In this document: positions 10,870-22,281 of the stretch, piece by piece
Numbering within the stretch: the stretch's first letter is position 1
How the letters are laid out: every line of letters starts with the position of its first letter
Assembly: GCA_001600455.1 (NCBI GenBank)
Contig: BCKC01000010.1
Location: forward strand, 1-64,000
Reading direction: 5' to 3'
Length of the DNA: 64,000 nucleotides
DNA from: Endocalyx cinctus
Lineage: Eukaryota; Ascomycota; Sordariomycetes; Amphisphaeriales; Apiosporaceae
The notes under the pieces: model-generated
Database searches by the model: none
Told to the model about the DNA's origin: nothing
The model's input: the letters and a program-made list of their open reading frames with translations, nothing else
Program-made: the position numbers and the translations under genes

Positions 10870-11724
10870 TCAGTCCACGTCTTTCTCCTTAATCCCTAGG
10901 TTACGATGTTGATAACTCCTATATACGCGAATTACCATCCTCCAAATGCTATACCGTAGACTAGGGACCGGGTACGTCATCCGTAATCGATATAGTTGAT
11001 GTAATGCACGCCCCCGGCAAATACCTATAGGATTAAACTTCAACTGACCTCTCTTACTAAGGACAGAGTTGACTTCAGACATATATCGGGTTCCAGACCC
11101 GTTATCGTGACCGACGCATCCTGATAGCCACAGTTTAAAGTTTTTCCAGGCGAGTGATACATTAATTGTGACGGTTCCTTCGGCATAGTTGGTTTCTTCG
11201 GTTTCCTCGCCGAGACCCGAGCGCAGTCTCTCTGTTGTAGCGGATAAAAGATCCATATCGAGCTGTATTGCTTGTATATTAAGGTCTTTCTCGTCAAGAT
11301 TAGCGTATGAAAGAAGTTCTTGTATTGTTGATGTGTCGTAGTCTTGTGGTAAACAGTGAGGACATAATGCATGGTGATATTTCGCGAGAGACTCTGACAC
11401 TATATGAGGATGGTCGCATAAATAACAACAGCAGAAACACCGACACTGCTTCCTTTCTGTCCCGTAATTAGGGTAGGAGAATAGTGATATATATTCGGAT
11501 GAAGGCAGGTCATCTATGGCCTCCTCGTCCCGCACATTCGGTCTAGATGTCGGCTCTGAATGCTGACTCTTCATTTCAAGCAACTCATCCACTACGTCCA
11601 AATCATAGGGCTTCATATTCCAGTTCTCAAGACCGCGTTGCAAAGCTAGAAGTAGTTGTTGAAAGCTTTGTTCATATAACTTATAAGTATGTGCGATATA
11701 GCGACTTAGAAAATGTAAATTCAT
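10870..11724 (-). CDS. hypothetical protein with Cys/His cluster
   Basis: Unrecognised. About 284 aa from the ATG at 11724 (a longer frame to 11757 uses a non-ATG start). The N-terminal half is helical-looking (YIAHTYKLYEQSFQQLLLALQ). The middle carries a conspicuous Cys/His cluster: CRCFCCCYLCDHPHI followed 10-15 residues later by HHALCPHCLP, which could bind zinc. The C-terminal part is basic and aromatic-rich (MTYPVPSLRYSIWRMVIRVY). The start looks like the middle of a protein, so an upstream exon may be missing; I could not place one. It could also be a fragment of a larger gene. Seven or more cysteines in about 25 residues are unlikely in noncoding DNA, but the call stays tentative. Confidence 0.45.
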   Translation of the reverse strand: MNLHFLSRYIAHTYKLYEQSFQQLLLALQRGLENWNMKPYDLDVVDELLEMKSQHSEPTSRPNVRDEEAIDDLPSSEYISLFSYPNYGTERKQCRCFCCCYLCDHPHIVSESLAKYHHALCPHCLPQDYDTSTIQELLSYANLDEKDLNIQAIQLDMDLLSATTERLRSGLGEETEETNYAEGTVTINVSLAWKNFKLWLSGCVGHDNGSGTRYMSEVNSVLSKRGQLKFNPIGICRGRALHQLYRLRMTYPVPSLRYSIWRMVIRVYRSYQHRNLGIKEKDVD

Positions 11725-12503
11725 GATGTATACTGTAGAGAGTAAAGTAGATGGCAAAGAAATATTTAATTGAACAGATCTCTCGTTGGATTTATATTTC
11801 GAGCCAAAGACATCTGCTAGAACGTTGACTCATAATAAAGTGAGCCGAGCCCAAAAACCGAAAAAGGTCAATGTAAATCCTATAACCCCACGTACAGAAA
11901 GAAAAGTCATAACATAGCGTACAGCCTATTCAGCCCTTAGTGCTGTATATAAGTCAAGTTTGGTACGAATAGCTATTGGAAAGCTTCTATTCGGTATGTA
12001 TCAACTTTGTTGTACAGCTGTACCTCCTTAAGTACTTAAGTAGTCAGCCTGGCGTGGTAGCGTGGTTATCGCCGACTTCATTACGACAACATCGGTATAT
12101 ACAGTAGATTATTATGCGGTCGCTAATTTCATTTTTCCAAAAGAAAATGTCACTATTGAAACTTGTCTTCTGCTTTTTAGTCATTTGTTTTATTTTATTT
12201 TTTTATTTTTATTTTTTTTGAAGCTAAATAGACATCTTGGTTGATGGCGAACAAAGTAATAGGGCAAGTAGACGCCGATTTTGAGTTAGAATAACAAGAT
12301 AAACCGCAATCAATATATCCATATCCTAAAAGATATATTTACAACGTAATGACAGGGTGGTATCAAATAGGAGATGATGACATGTACGTATATATATGGG
12401 CAGGGGAGGTTCTTGAGTTCCGGTTCCTATAAGCCAAAAAAAATTTGATGATAGAAGTGGAGTGTGGGTGAAGGCACGGTAAAACAAGAATCACTTTTGA
12501 TCT
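11725..12503. other. intergenic, no gene seen
   Basis: AT-rich spacer between two minus-strand genes. The small frame at 12062-12244 is Phe/Leu-rich translation of T-rich DNA. Confidence 0.5.
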
Positions 12504-13699
12504 TCACTGGCCCGAAAAATCTACTAAATTATCGAAATCCCAGCCTTCCACCGGCCCTATGGGACCTTCGGTCGGTGAGAAGATAGGTGTATCGTCGTCG
12601 TCGTCGTCTGTGGGGTCTCCCGTGTCGCTCAGTATATTTCTCATCATCGATCCTTCGCTAAATTGAATGTCGTTGGAGTAATCGTCACACTGCTCATACA
12701 TCGGCGGGGTTCCCTTGAAGAAGTGAAACGCCATGGGATCATGAGGGTTTATGTGTGTCATCATTTTCACCTCGTTTGGGAGCTCCGAGGTGAAAACGGA
12801 TGAAGTCGAACGCCGAGACTCGAAGCGATGCTGCTGCATAAGTCGCGGGTCAATTTGAAACTCCTCGAGCGAGGGAGCAAACGCGATGCTAGCTCTGCGG
12901 GATTCAGCGATAGAACTAGGACTCAGTGGCGGAGGCGAGGCTGTGGCGGTAGTGGCAGTATTAGGAGTAGATGCATCTAGTGAGGTGGTGATCTGCTGTT
13001 CTTCTATTGAAATGGGGAGACCAACCGACTTGGAGGTCGGGTTTGTCGTAGATGGTGATACTTCAGGCGATACCTGCGACGGCCCGGGCCCGGATCCGCT
13101 GCTCATTCCTGCTAGGCCAGACGAGAAAGACTGGGTGTCTAACAGAGGTGTTGTATATATGGATTCACTGAAAGGTAGCGGGCCTGATGCAGAGGGGAAG
13201 GCCTCTTTGAACTGCTTGTTGATCTCATTGTACCGTGCCATCGCCGCCATGGCGGCTTGTGCACTCACGTACGATGTCATTCTCCTATTCAATTCTGGAG
13301 AATTCGTCTGCAAGTGAGCGGTCAATAATCTGTACTGGCGGGGGAGATCGTCGTCTTCTTCCTCGTACATCTCCTCTCTCATTACGATGTCTTCGTTCAC
13401 TTTTAAGCTTCGTCCCGTCCTCTTTCGATGTATCTCGGATGCCATCCTTGCGGATTGAACCCTAGCTTCTAGACTTCGGTCTGCTCTTCGCGACGCGGCG
13501 ATGTATGCTCTCTCCTGGTTCTCTTCGTGCGATCGTTCCGTCTGTAATGAACGACGCGGTCAGAATCTTGATTCAACAAAAGTAGCGGATTAGGCATCGT
13601 GGAAATGACCAGGCAACATACCTTCTGCGCCTTCGCTGGCGGGCCATTGTCATTCGGCAACATACTCAAATTAGACTTTTCGATAGCTCTTTTGACCAT
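12504..13699 (-). CDS. conserved Pezizomycotina protein of unknown function
   Basis: Two exons on the minus strand, 13699-13622 and 13541-12504, joined by an intron with donor GTATGT and acceptor TTACAG; 371 aa. The first exon gives MVKRAIEKSNLSMLPNDNGP. The second opens with TERSHEENQERAYIAASRRA, a highly charged helical block followed by EEEDDDLPRQYRLLTAHLQT. I recognise this block as a type of sequence conserved in filamentous ascomycetes without an assigned function. The remainder is Ser/Thr/Pro-rich and disordered, with an Asp run (DDDDDDT) and a hydrophobic/acidic end WDFDNLVDF that resembles an acidic activation-type tail. A nuclear role is possible but only inferred. Gene structure is well supported by frame continuity. 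Confidence 0.75.
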
Positions 13700-16600
13700 A
13701 TTGTAAACTATTTGGTACCTAGTCGGTACCGAAGATCGTTGAGAAAGTTGGGTTCTCCCTTTTTCTTTTATGCTAATGCTAGTAGTATGGACTCTTTGGC
13801 AAATGATACCATCGGATTGGGCGAGGTCGGTGACGAGACTAGATTCGTATATATTTCTACTCGTAATAATATACAAATATCTCCGCTTAGACTAATTGAA
13901 ACGACTTTATCTCGCGCGAGTCTCTCGGTTTTCGGGGCTGAGAGTTCTGATTAAGGCTATTTTCCTTGGAAAGACGACGAGGTTCTGTAAATCGAGAGCA
14001 CTTCCGTATGCGATTACTTCCGCCTTGTATCACGAACGGCGTCGGGTAAGAGACAGGTAACCAACAAAGGTGCTGGATAGCAAGGATCGAAGTATTATTA
14101 ATGCCTATAGAACTATCTATAGGGTCAAGAAGAAGGCGTTCCAGATTTCAAAGAGCCAGTGATTTATTATACCGGCGAGAATCTTCTGCCTTGAGAGTCT
14201 CGATCAGTATAGTAAGCTCAAGGAATGCGAAATGCTGTCGAGCTTAAGCTAAATCCTAACGTAAACAAATGGCTGGGGGTGAGGGGATGGTGATGGTAAA
14301 GGAACGAAATTCGATGTTTGCTTAAAACAAAGGTGTTTTCGGATTCACAAGGGAAAATGTTGAAAAGGAACAAGAACAAACATTCCCAAAGCTGGGACAA
14401 AAACAATATATGTATAACAATAACAACACAGCTAGGTAGGTATTCTGTAACTAGTGTAGGAGCACCTAAAGTAATTGCAGCTGTGCATGTCTAGTTACCT
14501 GATGCGATCGATCGTCGATGAAGCTTCTGGCCAAACCAATCACATCCCGGTAGATATCCCATTTTGGAACAAGGATCGGTAATCTCAAGACGCCTAGATA
14601 CTGGGTCAGGTATCTTTTTTTGGGATGCCTACCTACGTGTAGTCTTAGATATGTACCATAGATCCATAGTATGTACTGTGTCTTGAAACAGGATAGCGTG
14701 CGGGAGGTTTACGTACCGTACTATGTTAGGGACAAAGTAACCACCAGTAGCATATACCTAGCCCATCTAGCCCTCCTAGCCCTGGAGGTGTACTCTATGA
14801 TATCTTACATAGTACGTGTAGGCAGTAGATATCTACCTGTTCGCTGTATCGTAGGTGAATTAAGTACCTAGGTAGGTAGCTAATTAAGTACTGTACTTAC
14901 TTGATAGTATGTATATCCCACGTACAAGAACAAAAAAAAGGGTAAATAAGTTCTTTTAGACTTGAACTATACCTGATATAAGGTCATAACGGTCACATCT
15001 CATAGTGTAGGACCGATACTAGTTTCAGTAACATAAGAATATCAATCGTCAGGAAATGTGGAGGATCGACGTCTTGGGATTTCCACTAGGTACCCCTACA
15101 CGGCTAATACATTAGTGTACGCCACAGCGTATGAAAACTGGCTGGCAGGAAAGTTGGTAGGGAGGTAGGCTGGCGTAGGTATAAAATGGCCGGATCTAAG
15201 CTCCGGGTAATCGCCGATCCACCAAAAAGAATCGATTCCCCCCCCACTCCGCCACATTTTCAGCCTTTGAACTTTGAACTATTCATTGGACGGTGGTGAC
15301 TGGTGACTGGTGACTGGTGAGTGATTCTTGAGCATTCTCAAGATTTCTAGAAATAACGTACATTATTATTATTATTATATACATACATATGTGGGATATC
15401 CGGAATGGGTTATTCGGGTTATAATAAACTCTGTGCCATTACAATTTACCATATGTACGGAGTACGGTACTTAAAAACTCTAGGCTTTACGTCCACGTAA
15501 GTACCTTACTTACTTAAGTACTTACCTACCTAGGTACCTACCTAGGTAGGTAGGCATGTATTAGGTATAATAGCATCCAAGGATATTTGTGTACATACAA
15601 AACACAACAAAACAAAACAAAATAAAACGCATAAGCTTAAAGCTAATGAAGTGAAATGAGAAACTAGGTTAGTACGGTATACACCGTTAAATCCTCTCCT
15701 GGCAAAAGGGTTGTAATGCGAGGCCAATGATATTGTTACAGTTACAATCATAGTAGTTTAGAGTTTCAATTTTCTACCCATATCCCCGCAATAGCGAGCG
15801 CTACGGTTGATGATCTTTGCTCTGGATCAACTTCAAGTCACCTCTTATTATGTATTTCAAGACTAAAATAATCTCGTAAAATATGGTTATCATATATATG
15901 TATACCTATGTAGGTATGTATATATAATCAATTAATCAAAACGAGATAATTCCGATCTGTCCGATCCTTTCTTTCTATTTGCTATCTTTTTTGTCTTTTT
16001 TAGCTGTTGAATTTCCGGAGCAAATTGTCCGCATCCTTGTTTCTTGTTTTTTTTTTTTTTTTTTTTTTCTTCAATGCAGAAATACTTTGGAACCTAACAA
16101 TTTTATTGATCACCTTGCCTTTGCTTGTATCCCCCCCCCGACCCACTCCAATTCTATCCTTTTAATCCAATGAGAAAGAAAAGCAACTTCTTAAAGGAAT
16201 TAGGTACGTATGGCTTTCTTGACCGTCAAAAAGCCCAAGGGAATTCGAGGAGTCTAGCCCCTCCCCCTTCCTCATCACCATGACGTTTTAAGCATGTCGC
16301 ATACATAACAGAACAGGATAGATATCCAAAAATGCCATTCTGACGCAACATGGGATTTCTCATTTCTCAATTATCTACCCCATGTATCGCCACCTCGATA
16401 TCCCATCTATCCATCCTTCCGTAGATATCTTCTCGCTCGAATATTTCTCTCCAATCGTACGATCAATTGGATTTATAATATTGACCGTCTTGAAATGATC
16501 CCAAAGTTCCAACAACCAAATCGCCGAACATGTCCTTTGATATTAAAACCTTACGACTGTGAACCAATTTTACGTCTTTGCATAGTCCGAACTGAGACCG

Positions 16601-18475
16601 CCAATTTTATGTTCTTCTGATTGAATTATATGTAGGCAACCATTAGTATCCATGGATATAAGTATAGTATGGATAGGTATGGGCATCTGCCGAGATAATC
16701 CATCCCCTCCCCTCTCCTTTAAAAAAAAAAAAATTACTTTTATCTATATTTTTCAAAAACATCTTGATATCTGATCGTTGCAGCCACATTGGATTCTAGC
16801 TCCGCAGGTATCCGATCTTAGTGCAAGATCCAGACGGCTCAAATCTTAATTCATAGAGCCGTTAGGCCGGCCACCGCCATTTTCTCCTCCATGCCTAGAC
16901 CCAAGGATATTCGCGAAAAGAGTGCTTATTTGACTAAAGACTCCAAATACTCTACCCCCTGCCCCTCTCCTTCCCCTTTCCTTGAGCATATCCACCATGC
17001 TTGGTGCTCATTTGCGCCACTGCTCTGCGGAAACTATGTACTCTTGCGAACCAGCGGACAAGTAAGACATGCCATTCGAGCCTCATATCCTATATCGGCA
17101 GATCCTCGTATAAGTCAATTCACAAGATTTAGTGTGAAAGCGTAAATGAAGACCCAAGTACCCCCCCGGTCTCGTATAAGTGTGCGTCTAAAGACTGGGA
17201 GGTAAAGAACAGGTAATCTGATTCCTATAATTCTCACAGAATACTATATGATCCCATGGGCAATCTTGATGTGTTTCACGATATATATTTTATAAATTTT
17301 ATTCGACATATCCAAATTCTGTAGCTTGACTCCAATGACTAATGACGCTCGGTATAAAGTTCAGGCCCCCTACTTATTCTCCTGTGCGACGGTCAAATGC
17401 GCGTATCGCCGTCACAGCCCTAATGCTCTAACTCTGTAGGCTATCATACCAGAGCGCGGAAAGAATTGTCTGATCCTAGGTTTTACCAACAAGAGAAACA
17501 AGTCACATCTTACAGAAGGGGACGGTGGTCTCTGCCTGGAGGGATTTCTTTTAAAATTATTACCCTGTTGAGATCCTTGGTCCTCACTCGTTCATAGTAA
17601 ACAACAATTGCGTTGGTTTTATAACATTATTTTGCTGGCGTCCTGCTTCTTCTTACGTTTGAAGTACTACACACGGGAGTCCGGTCTCTCGGTTCTTTTA
17701 ATTTAGGTTCCTAGAGTCCGTCGCCGTAGTATCATATCATGATCAGACGTGTACAGCAAGATGTAGTATCATACCAGGGGCTCGGGTTATTAATCACTCT
17801 ACATTGAGGAGGAAAATATTAACATGCTTGTGTGGTGCTACACGGGGTGTCACAACCCTCTCCTCGGGCAGAAATAGTTAAGAAGCAGCATAAGCACTAC
17901 TTGAACTGTCGAATGCAAACCTTCTACTATCTGGCTGACGCCATGTCAAATAGTCTTCAACCTTTCTACCATCACGAAAAAGCCTCGGGTAGCACCCGGA
18001 TTGACAGTGCCATTGATAAAGCTAGTTATCTCTCCAAGAGACACGGCAGGTCAATTAACTCAGCGGCGGTGTGCTGATAAAAAAAATGACTACTACATAA
18101 GTAGTCTAATACTTCATTTCAGGAGAAAGATCCCCTATCAATTTTTTTCATCAATATAAATACTTGGCCATGTTCTTCTCCGACTCTGGCTCTTTGGATA
18201 TCAGTTTGAGAGTCAGGACTCCTTTGAGAATGAAAGAAGACGTCCATCCACAGGAACTAGGATTGATATTCGCCCTTTTGACACTCAACGAGTTTCGTTC
18301 GAACTTAAGTTGTGATCTGATTGCTGCAGATCTCACGTCCCACATGGGAGTCAGAGAAGACAGAAAAATCCATTTGGTCGCTAATGTGCCGAATTAACCA
18401 CGATGGAATACTTCGATGCTTACCGCGTAAGTGGAGTTGGGGTATATCGTATCGCATGATTATCACACCGGATAT
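13700..18475. other. long gene-poor stretch
   Basis: No convincing gene in 4.8 kb. Contains TACCTAGG-type clusters (14860-14882, 15500-15556), a TACGGAGTA word at 15454, TGGTGAC tandem copies near 15294-15319, ATT and TA microsatellites near 15362 and 15890, and a T run at 16048. Frames at 16891-17145 and 17832-18077 look somewhat protein-like but have no recognisable domain, neighbours or splice structure. Confidence 0.5.
15294..15319 (+). repeat. short TGGTGAC tandem repeat
   Basis: Three to four head-to-tail copies of a 7-bp unit TGGTGAC, the last one ending TGGTGAG. Confidence 0.7.
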
Positions 18476-18694
18476 TGTGGTGTTAGCTTTAATAGGTAAT
18501 GTATTATTCCTTTAGCTTTCAGTAATATCTCTATGTACTTTAGCTAACTGGAATAAATGGTTAGGTTGCAGTTCCTCCTTCTCTCGAACTGCCAGAAAGT
18601 TGAGGACTTATATACCTATTGGAATATTAGGCTACCTCGTTTTTCTAGGCAGTTGAGCTCCCCTAGAAGTATCTTCTATCTTCTAGGATCCTCA
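18476..18694 (-). mobile_element. solo LTR-like repeat, copy 1
   Basis: About 219 bp, reading TGTGGTGTTAGC at the left and GGATCCTCA at the right, i.e. the reverse of TGAGGATCC...TAGCTAACACCACA-type ends seen in other copies. Flanked by a 4-bp direct repeat ATAT (18472-18475 and 18695-18698). Shares the internal landmarks of the family: paired AGAAGTATCTTCT near the GGATCC end, CTAGGCAG..GAGCT, and TATATACC. Confidence 0.75.
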
Positions 18695-19810
18695 ATATTT
18701 TTGTGATTTTACCTCCCCTATTACAATAATGAATCGGTGACTCCTCAGGAGACTGTATATAATCCATGATGCACGAAGTCCCTTTTGACAAATAGCGATA
18801 CTGTTTTTCATTATTATTCATCAATTGGTCATGACCTCATGCTTTAAAACCCTCGACGCTTTTCATAATAACGTATGGTTCATTGAGTAAGCATGAGAGC
18901 TCCGGCATCAGGTCTCCTCAAGTTTCACTTCCAATACATAAAAGTAAATTCTGCACAGTCTAGTTCTACATACTATTTACCATCCAATATACATAGACCG
19001 TCGTTATTTATACATGTAGGCTCCTCTTTTGAACAGATTTTCAAGGGGTAGTGCGTAATTACTCGGCAGAGAATCGAGCCTACCTCCATCATAAACTGCA
19101 CAATACCTATGTCTATGAGGCAACAAGGGGTTAAACTCCCATTATTCTAATTGATGTCGTATAGAACCTTTTTCGCCATACATACAGTTCGTGATGATCA
19201 GAAATTCGACGCTGCCCTCACGACAGTGTTTGCTGACCTGTGATGTTCGAGGGAAGCAGCACGTTGAGACGTAAGTATGCGTCCTGTACTCATAATTAAC
19301 CTTTATCGGCCGGAGCCGCGACTACAGCAATAGGCAGGCCAGCGATGTAGGTCTCACTCCGGCAAGGGGTAGGGAAGTAATAACCCTTATAGCTGACCTA
19401 CCAAATCACTTAATGGCAAATACGAGATGCAAACCGACTTGACGGGCGATACGCGAAAAATTAAGATTGACCATAATATAAGTATCGTGTTAGTTGTTTT
19501 TAGACATATGGAACTTTTCTTCCTCTTGACATAACATAGAATTTGTCTGCCTATTTAATGCACGCTGGTGAAATTGATTGCCTAGGACAGAAAATCATTG
19601 GATAAGATATATTAAGTATAGTATATAAAGTATCGCAGGGAGCCCTAGCGTAAGAAGTACATGATAAAATATTAATATTTGATATTCAAATTAGCTACGG
19701 GTGATCCTGATTTATTTCCTTCTCCCAACATTGTGCTTAGACGTTCTCCTGAAGTTAGTCTATTCTGCTATCATATTCCTTTCCTTATAGTAATCTACTC
19801 AAAGCACCTC
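18695..19810. other. spacer between two LTR-like copies
   Basis: 1.1 kb between copies 1 and 2, which point the same way. No internal retroelement coding sequence (no gag, protease, integrase or reverse transcriptase motif) was seen, so the two are better read as independent solo repeats than as ends of one element. Confidence 0.45.
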
Positions 19811-20028
19811 TGTGGTATTAGCTTTAGGTTAATTGTTTGTCATTCCTATAGCTTTCAGTACTAAATCTATGTACTCTAAGTTAAATGGAATGAAGATTAA
19901 ATTGTTATTCCTCCTTCTCGAACTGCAAGGAAGTTAAGGACGTATATACCTATTAGAATATTAGGCAGCCTTATTTCTCTAGGCAGTTGAGCTCTCCTAG
20001 AAGTATCTTCTATCTTCTAGGATCCTCG
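19811..20028 (-). mobile_element. solo LTR-like repeat, copy 2
   Basis: About 218 bp in the same orientation as copy 1 and clearly alignable with it (TGTGGTATTAGCTTTAGG at the left, TTCTAGGATCCTC at the right). The right terminus reads CTCG instead of CTCA, and no target-site duplication is recognisable, so it is an older or damaged copy. It ends about 160 bp from the stop codon of the small secreted protein gene. Confidence 0.7.
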
Positions 20029-20186
20029 CATCTATATCCATGCCTTCTAATAGAATAAAATCATCCAGAACCGCCGGATCTCTATTAACCCCACGGGGCA
20101 CATATCGAAGTGAGCAGGTGGATAAAACACTTGCTCTTCAATTCCACATATATGTAATGGATTACTACTTATCCATTATAAGTAAT

Positions 20187-20666
20187 TTAGCAATATCCGA
20201 CAGTCATAAAAGGACCGTTTTCCTCCGTAATTGGGAAGGATAGGGAACCAGTCTCAGTCTCGGGTGAGAATTTGAACTCCCATTCGTGCTGAATCTGACA
20301 TATGAAGAAGTTGATAACCACGTCGGTGACCTGACCGGATATGACAGTGAAGGAGCCAACATGAGCACCGGTCTTGAGAATGTCGATACGCGAAACGGTG
20401 CCCACGGGACCAGCTTTGACGAGATCCGGGAGGTCTGCTCGGATGCGGGCGCGGAGAGTGCAGGGGCCCTCGCTAGCGATTGTGGTGCCGATATCGAAAT
20501 TCAGGACAGCGGACATTTCAACGCTAGTGGCCGCGTCTTTGTAGATGCTAAGTTCGCGCTCATTGGCCGTGACCTCACGGCACGAGCTGGTAGTCTCTCG
20601 GATCCTGCCAACCGAGGCGGCCGAGACGGCGGTGAGTGCTGCGAGTAATAGGGTAGCGAATTGCAT
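20187..20666 (-). CDS. small secreted protein, candidate effector
   Basis: 159 aa from the ATG at 20666, single exon. Residues 1-18 form a classic signal peptide (MQFATLLLAALTAVSA followed by ASVG). The mature part has four cysteines: in SSCREV, GPCTLR, FFICQIQ and the terminal GYC, enough for two disulfides. It contains alternating hydrophobic/polar stretches typical of a beta-sandwich (GAHVGSFTVISGQVTDVVI). A longer frame upstream uses a GTG start and would hide the signal peptide, so it is rejected. No known domain is recognised. It lies between a solo LTR and a tRNA gene, a repeat-rich setting common for fast-evolving secreted proteins; a role in host or microbe interaction is inference only. 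Confidence 0.65.
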   Translation of the reverse strand: MQFATLLLAALTAVSAASVGRIRETTSSCREVTANERELSIYKDAATSVEMSAVLNFDIGTTIASEGPCTLRARIRADLPDLVKAGPVGTVSRIDILKTGAHVGSFTVISGQVTDVVINFFICQIQHEWEFKFSPETETGSLSFPITEENGPFMTVGYC

Positions 20667-21777
20667 TTTTGAACTTCTTGCTTTATGCACATATGAATCT
20701 ATTAGATAAAAAGAGACATATGTATTGGATTAATACAAGAGGTTGAATCGTTTAAATATTAAGTATAAAGAAGTAAAGATATTTGTCGCGTTGATGCTAG
20801 GTAGCGATAAAAATCCATTCAAGACACAGAGGAGGGGATGATACTCTCTTTATTATAGAAACCTAAAGTTCCCAAATAAATCTCTACCACTCTTGAAATC
20901 TATATTTCGGCACATTTGTCAGATATACGAGTTGTTGTTACATCTAAATATCGTAAGCAGTGTCAATAAGTTGTGACTATCTCTTGATCATCGCCCAGCT
21001 GATAGATAGTATGGTGGAGATGTCTAAACAAGAAAGAGGGAAAAAGAGAGAGGAAACCCTCAAAGCACACGATGCACAAATGATAAAGTTAAGCACCGCG
21101 GCAGCTAGCTACAGTAACTTCACTACCGATGGACTTGGGATAAAAGTAACCTAGTGCTTTTAAGAAAGTATCAGAACGCCAAGCCACCATGTACATTAGG
21201 ACCAAAATTTGTCTCGTAGGGTTTCCCGAGACAACTACAGCGCCCACGATACGGCTATAATGATATATGCTGCGCCCTATCCTCCTTGAAGCAATGGTAC
21301 TCGAAAAACATCTAGGCAAATAATCTGTTTACTGGAACGAAACTGCGGTGATAGCATATCACCAGATATGAAGCATCTAACCTCGTAAACTCCTAAGATA
21401 AGGCCCGAAGCTTGCCCAGACGCCGCTATATCCTTCTCAAAATCCGTAATAAACCCGCAGTGAAGGAGTGATGAGGGTATGACATAACGACTGGTGCCAG
21501 GTCCCAGTCCGTCTCTGCTCGGGACTACCATACATATTCTCAATCCAGTTGTGGATAGATCAGAAACCACTTAATTGATCAAATGTAACGTCGCATAGTC
21601 ACTACTAATAAAGTCAATATATATTTTTAAGGTGATCAGAAATAGCTGACTCGTCATGTCTTTTTACAAAAAGACATGCCCATGAGTACTTTTATACGTG
21701 AGTAGAGAGCAAAAATTCTTAGATGAATAAATAGAGAAACTATAGAACTTGAAAGAAAGAAAAAAAAAAGAAAAGAG
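20667..21777. other. intergenic, uncertain minus-strand frames
   Basis: Spacer between the secreted-protein gene and the tRNA. Minus-strand frames at 21089-21319 and 21277-21570 are moderately protein-like but have no recognisable motif and no good start; they could be a decayed gene. Confidence 0.35.
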
Positions 21778-21789
21778 AAAAAAAAAAAA
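21778..21789 (-). terminator. possible Pol III T-run terminator
   Basis: Twelve consecutive T on the minus strand, 51 nt beyond the last tRNA base. It is the first long T run downstream of the tRNA; the distance is larger than usual, implying a longer 3' trailer. Confidence 0.45.
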
Positions 21790-21840
21790 GGGGTTGTCCA
21801 TGGTTGATATCTCACTGTGGAAGTGAGGCACCGGGAATTG

Positions 21841-21969
21841 AGCCCGATGCGGGGGTCGAACCCGCAACCTTGAGATTAAGAGTCTCACGCTGTGAAATGG
21901 ATTAGTAATTGAGGTATAGAATCAAGAATCTATGATATTACTGACCTCTACCGATTGAGCTAACCGGGC
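21841..21969 (-). tRNA. tRNA-Lys (anticodon CTT) interrupted in the D arm
   Basis: Minus strand, 5' end at 21969, discriminator base at 21841. Without the insert at 21890-21945 the sequence folds into a complete cloverleaf: acceptor GCCCGGT / ATCGGGC, D stem GCTC / GAGC, anticodon stem TGAGA / TCTCA around loop CTCTTAA (anticodon CTT), and T stem GCGGG / CCCGC with loop TTCGACC. Both internal promoter elements are present: an A box (TAGCTCAATCGG) and a B box (GGTTCGACCCC). The gene lies 312 bp beyond the stop of the decarboxylase at 22282. The insert falls between positions 24 and 25, not at 37/38 where eukaryotic tRNA introns normally lie. Either it is removed by an unusual route or the gene is inactive. 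Confidence 0.85.
21890..21945 (-). other. 56-bp GT...AG insert inside the tRNA D stem
   Basis: On the minus strand the insert begins GTCAGTAATA right after ...GGTAGAG and ends CATTTCACAG right before CGTGAGACT. It has a donor-like GTCAGT, a branch-like ACTAAT 11 nt before the end and a CACAG acceptor: all marks of a short fungal spliceosomal intron. Precise GT-AG removal regenerates a perfect tRNA. A small hairpin (ATAGA / TCTAT) lies inside. Confidence 0.75.
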
Positions 21970-22281
21970 TTAATGTGTTAACAAGTTTTGTTCTTATCAA
22001 AGTATATTTCAGCCGGCAGTATCACAGTGGGGAAATCACTCCACCCTGATGATTTGATTGGACTGGATTTGCTCTCTGTATTTACAGCATGAGAGAGAGA
22101 AAAAAAGAAGCATATAAATTCTTATGCAGTAAGTTTTGTAAGAATGTGTATGTGGTACTATTTAATGACCGTCAGTTATCTTCCAAAGATAGTACTGTAG
22201 CCGTGAGATCTAATGTACACTGAGCTGGCCTGTTGAATTTATGCCATCTCCACGATGCTCTGATGGTGGCGCAATATATTA
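21970..22281. other. short intergenic spacer
   Basis: About 310 bp between the tRNA and the decarboxylase stop codon. Nothing specific is seen. Confidence 0.5.

Noticed and set aside
16891..18397. Plus-strand frames at 16891, 17832 and 18164
   Set aside because: Composition is plausible but there is no domain, no conserved motif I know and no exon chain; left as intergenic.
18476..20028. Copies 1 and 2 as the two LTRs of one element
   Set aside because: The 1.1-kb interval has no retroelement coding signal and copy 1 has its own flanking ATAT repeats, so it is a solo insertion.
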